A model generated the notes under the pieces. It searched no databases and was not told where the DNA came from. It worked only from the letters and a program-made list of their open reading frames with translations. The position numbers and the translations under genes are program-made. A DNA stretch of 7,814 bases from Actinomycetes bacterium (GTDB lineage Bacteria > Actinomycetota > Actinomycetes > Actinomycetales > Cellulomonadaceae): positions 1 to 7,814 of the forward strand of contig JAEWEI010000183.1 of the NCBI GenBank assembly GCA_023389545.1, given 5' to 3'. Of the stretch, positions 5,414-7,814 are shown piece by piece (position 1 is the first letter of the stretch; each line of letters starts with the position of its first letter).

Positions 5414-5956
5414 ATGACGCTGACCCAGTACTACGTGGCCGCGAGCATGGACGGCTTCATCGCCGACGAGCAGGGCTCCCTGGACTGGCTGTTCCAGTTC
5501 AACGATGCGCAGGGCGTGGGGGAGCACATCCAGTCCTTCATGGCCGGCGTGGGCGCCATCGCCATGGGGGCGACGACCTACGAGTTCCTCCTGGGGGAGG
5601 CGGCGTGGCCGTATCCGGGTCTGCGCACGGTGGTGTTCACGCACCGGGAGCTGCCGCTGTTCCCCGACGCCGATATCGAGCTGACCAGTGACGACGTGGG
5701 CGACGTGCACGCTCGCCTGGTCGAGGCGGCAGGCGGACGGAACGTGTGGCTGGTGGGCGGCGGCGGCCTCGTCGCGCAGTTCGCGGAGCGCGGGCTGCTC
5801 GACGAGATCTGGCTGGGCATCGCGCCAGTGGTGCTCGGCGGCGGCTCGCCGCTGCTGCCCGCCCGGCTGCCCGGCACGTGGGAGCTGCGGGATGTGGAGC
5901 GGTTGGGCGGCTCCTTCCTAGAACTGCGCTACGGCCGGGGGCCGCAGGGGGCGTGA
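5414..5956 (+). CDS. Dihydrofolate reductase/RibD C-terminal-like protein, 180 aa
   Basis: Belongs to the NADPH-dependent reductase fold shared by dihydrofolate reductase and the RibD C-terminal domain, in the stand-alone bacterial group exemplified by B. subtilis YyaP and YwjB. Seen here: YYVAASMDGFIAD (6-18) with the conserved D13; AIAMGATTYEF (48-58), the usual MGRxTYE element with Ala in place of Arg; VWLVGGGGLVAQF (111-123), the glycine-rich NADPH loop; and the PVVLGGGSPLL motif from 138. Length is normal for these single-domain proteins. The true substrate is unknown for most of the group, and it should not be called folA or ribD. ATG 5414 has no spaced Shine-Dalgarno; a weak -10-like GACGCT at 5402-5407 sits six bases ahead, in the leaderless arrangement seen elsewhere here. 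No partner riboflavin or folate gene is nearby. Confidence 0.88.
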   Translation: MTLTQYYVAASMDGFIADEQGSLDWLFQFNDAQGVGEHIQSFMAGVGAIAMGATTYEFLLGEAAWPYPGLRTVVFTHRELPLFPDADIELTSDDVGDVHARLVEAAGGRNVWLVGGGGLVAQFAERGLLDEIWLGIAPVVLGGGSPLLPARLPGTWELRDVERLGGSFLELRYGRGPQGA

Positions 5957-5994
5957 CGCGGAGCCCTCGGGCGCGATCCCGGCGGAGGTGCCGC

Positions 5995-6000
5995 TAGCGT
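5995..6000 (+). promoter_or_regulatory. -10 box of a probable leaderless promoter for the SDR gene
   Basis: TAGCGT fits TAnnnT and is followed by CGGCGC and then ATG 6007. The 15 bases 5995-6009 match 1614-1628 at 14 positions. No Shine-Dalgarno is present, so the transcript probably begins at the start codon. Confidence 0.55.
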
Positions 6001-6006
6001 CGGCGC

Positions 6007-7035
6007 ATGGCGGACGCGTTGGTGCTGGGCGGCAGCGGACAGATCGGGCAGGCGGCGGTGGGGGCGCTGCTCGCGGACGGGTGGGACGTGCGCGTCCTGT
6101 GCCGGGGCACGGGCGACCACGCCGAGCGCGTCCGGGGGTGGGGCGCCGAGCCGGTGCTCGGCGACCGACAGGACCCGGCCGCGCTGGACCGCGCCCTGGG
6201 GGCCGGCGTCGACGTGCTGGTCGACGCGATCGCCTATGACGATCGTGACGCCGCCTCTGTGCTCGCCCACCACGACCGTGTGGGCTCCGCGGTGGTGATC
6301 TCGAGTGCCGCCGTCTACGCGGACGACGCAGGACGGTCGCTCGAGACCGAGGACTTCCCGAACCTGCCGGACCCGGTTGACGAGGACCAGGCGACCGTCG
6401 CCCCGGGCCGCACGGGGTACGCGGCGGGCAAGGTGGCGCTCGAACAGGCGTGGCTCGCCCAGCAGGCGGTGCCCGTCACTGTGCTGCGACCCGGCGCGAT
6501 CCACGGCCCAGGCTGCGTGCAGCCCCGGGAGTGGACGTTCGTGAAGCGAGCGCTCGACCGGCGCGCGGTGCGTGTGCTGGCGTACGACGGCCAGAGCCGA
6601 TTCCACACGACGTCGAGCGCGGTGCTTGGCGAGCTCACGCGCCTGGCCGCCGCCACGCCCGGGACGCGTGTGCTGAACGCGGCCGACCCGCGGGCGCTCA
6701 CCGTCGCGGAGATCGGCGCCGCGGTGCACGCCGTGATGGGGCACGACGCGCAGACTGTGACGTTCCCGGGCGCGGTGCGCGGCAACGTCGGCCTCACCCC
6801 CTGGGCTGTGCCGGCACCGGTGGTGCTCGACATGGCGGCCGCCGCGCGCGAGCTCGGCTACGTCGCCCCAGGCGGATATGAGCAGACCGTCGGCGCGGCG
6901 ATCGAGTGGCTGCTCGCCGCCGCGGCGCGCGAGGACTGGCGCACGGCGTTCCCCGGCGTCGCGCGCATGGAGGCCGGGCGCGACTTCTTCGACTACGCCG
7001 CCGAGGACGACCACCTGGCGCGCGCCGCGCGCTGA
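6007..7035 (+). CDS. NAD-dependent epimerase/dehydratase-like extended SDR, 342 aa
   Basis: An extended short-chain dehydrogenase/reductase, a family that acts on nucleotide sugars and other carbonyl or hydroxyl substrates with NAD(P). Seen here: ALVLGGSGQIGQAA begins at residue 4 with the GxxGxxG dinucleotide loop at G8, G11 and G14, and a basic R33 (VLCRG) after the second strand, which leans towards NADP. VVISSAAVYAD carries the catalytic S100, and GYAAGK gives the YxxxK pair Y138 and K142. LRPGAIHGPG is the family's post-catalytic strand and turn. The C-terminal half (about 200-342) is the substrate-binding part, with no recognised specificity signature. The start is ATG 6007, behind a TAGCGT box and without a Shine-Dalgarno. 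It follows the reductase-like gene by 50 bases and precedes the peptidase by 30, and neither neighbour reveals a pathway. Confidence 0.88.
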   Translation: MADALVLGGSGQIGQAAVGALLADGWDVRVLCRGTGDHAERVRGWGAEPVLGDRQDPAALDRALGAGVDVLVDAIAYDDRDAASVLAHHDRVGSAVVISSAAVYADDAGRSLETEDFPNLPDPVDEDQATVAPGRTGYAAGKVALEQAWLAQQAVPVTVLRPGAIHGPGCVQPREWTFVKRALDRRAVRVLAYDGQSRFHTTSSAVLGELTRLAAATPGTRVLNAADPRALTVAEIGAAVHAVMGHDAQTVTFPGAVRGNVGLTPWAVPAPVVLDMAAAARELGYVAPGGYEQTVGAAIEWLLAAAAREDWRTAFPGVARMEAGRDFFDYAAEDDHLARAAR

Positions 7036-7065
7036 GCGAACCCCAGGTCGGGGATGATGGCCGCC

Positions 7066-7814
7066 ATGACGATCGACCTCGACCCGGCCAACCCCTTCGC
7101 CACCGAGTCCACGCTGCCGTACGGGCTTCCGGACTTCGCCCGCATCCGCGAGGAGCACTACCTTCCGGCGCTGCTCGCGGGCATGGCCCAGCAGCGTGCC
7201 GAGATCGAGGCGATCGCCACCGACCCCGCGGCGCCGACCCCCGAGAACACGCTGGAGGCGCTGGAGCGCTCCGGGCGGCTCCTGCACCGCGCGGCGACGG
7301 CGTTCTTCAACCAGTCGAGCTCCGACTCGACGCCCGGGCTGGAGGCCATCGAGGAGGAAGTGGCGCCGCTCCTCGCGGCCCACTCCGACGCCCTGTACCT
7401 CGACTCGCGGATCTATGCCCGGCTGGAGGCGCTGCACCAGGCCGTGGAGTCCGGCGGCCTGACGTTGGAGCCGGACACCGCGTGGCTGCTGCACCGCCAG
7501 CGCACGGCGTTCATCCGGGCGGGCATCGGCCTGGACTCCGAGTCGCAGGACCGGCTGCGCGCGCTCAACGCGGAGATCACGTCGCTCGAGACGGCGTTCG
7601 GCCGCAAGCTGCTGGCCGGCGCCAACGCCGCGGCGGTGCTGGTGACCGACGAGCGCGAGCTCGACGGGCTCTCGTCCGACGCCCGCGCCGCCGCCGCGCA
7701 GGCCGCGACCGACCGCGGGCACGAGGGGGCCTGGCTCATCGAACTGCAGCTCCCGACGCAGCAGGCGCCGCTGGCCGCGCTGCGGGACCGCGCGCTGCGC
7801 GAGCGGCTGCACAC
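7066..7814 (+). CDS. M3 family metallopeptidase (oligopeptidase A/Dcp type), N-terminal part, cut by the window edge
   Basis: Zinc peptidases of this family cleave short peptides, or dipeptides from their C-termini, in the cytosol. The 249 visible codons match the family's helical N-terminal region in order: NPF near 10-12, LPYGLPDFARI at about 17-27, the EHYLPAL segment, PTPENTLEALERSG, AFFNQSSSDSTPGL, APLLAAHSDALYL, then an RAGIGL/LRALNAEI stretch and, near the edge, EGAWLIEL with a TQQ...LRDRALRERL tract. The full protein should be about 680 residues, with the HExxH zinc site beyond the window, so activity cannot be judged here. ATG 7066 is the preferred start; ATG 7054 and ATG 7057 are in frame and would add up to four residues. 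No clear ribosome-binding site decides between them. A weak GATGAT -10-like hexamer (7053-7058) lies seven bases before 7066. Confidence 0.92.
   Translation, partial: MTIDLDPANPFATESTLPYGLPDFARIREEHYLPALLAGMAQQRAEIEAIATDPAAPTPENTLEALERSGRLLHRAATAFFNQSSSDSTPGLEAIEEEVAPLLAAHSDALYLDSRIYARLEALHQAVESGGLTLEPDTAWLLHRQRTAFIRAGIGLDSESQDRLRALNAEITSLETAFGRKLLAGANAAAVLVTDERELDGLSSDARAAAAQAATDRGHEGAWLIELQLPTQQAPLAALRDRALRERLH

Noticed and set aside
7041..7067. Small inverted repeats before the peptidase gene (CCCC/GGGG at 7041-7053 and ATGGC/GCCAT at 7057-7067)
   Set aside because: Stems of four and five pairs are too short to distinguish from chance at this base composition, and neither sits in a telling relation to a promoter or stop.
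5929..7812. 627-codon - strand frame opposite the SDR and peptidase genes
   Set aside because: It has the same antisense-shadow character and overlaps two genes whose catalytic or family motifs are evident on +.
1..7814. Search for mobile elements, CRISPR arrays, phage genes, toxin-antitoxin pairs or a novel defence cluster
   Set aside because: There is no transposase, integrase, terminal repeat, regularly spaced repeat or defence-type domain. All large genes belong to familiar metabolic families, and composition is even throughout.

Overview
The window is very G+C-rich DNA (about three quarters G+C by eye) whose coding regions end most codons in G or C. That composition, together with the protein families present and several start codons that lack a ribosome-binding site but sit just behind a TAnnnT box, suggests a high-GC actinomycete. 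A Micrococcales or Cellulomonas-like lineage is my best guess, but this is inference from style and not a search result.

Layout from left to right. Positions 1-348 hold no gene I can support. A 55-residue unrecognised protein (349-516, +) follows with a good Shine-Dalgarno. Its 3' end converges on a fructosamine kinase-family gene (813-1601, -); the roughly 300 bases between them are rich in hairpins and probably hold termination signals for both strands. The fructosamine kinase gene is divergent from an APH(6)/hydroxyurea-type phosphotransferase (1626-2573, +). Their start codons are only 24 bases apart and occupy symmetric positions in a perfect inverted repeat. Then, all on +, come alanine dehydrogenase ald (2658-3773), a CAT-type APC amino-acid permease (3868-5358), a RibD_C/dihydrofolate-reductase-like protein (5414-5956), an extended SDR/NAD-dependent epimerase-like protein (6007-7035), and the first 249 codons of an M3 metallopeptidase (oligopeptidase A/Dcp type) that runs off the right edge.

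How they fit together. Ald plus the permease make a plausible alanine uptake-and-deamination pair giving pyruvate, NADH and ammonium, and the M3 peptidase could supply amino acids from short peptides. The two divergent kinases share the aminoglycoside-phosphotransferase/protein-kinase-like fold but act on different substrate classes: protein-bound ketoamines versus an aminoglycoside-like or hydroxyl-bearing small molecule. The remaining enzymes are single chromosomal housekeeping or accessory genes with no obvious shared pathway. The + strand genes are separated by 30-94 bases. Several have their own promoter-like boxes, so this is probably not one tight operon.

I see no mobile element, CRISPR array, tRNA, rRNA, phage gene or toxin-antitoxin pair. 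The genes themselves are ordinary. The points most worth a second look are regulatory: the symmetric dyad holding both divergent starts, a recurring TAnCGTCGG start-proximal motif implying leaderless transcripts, and the small conserved-looking protein at the left.
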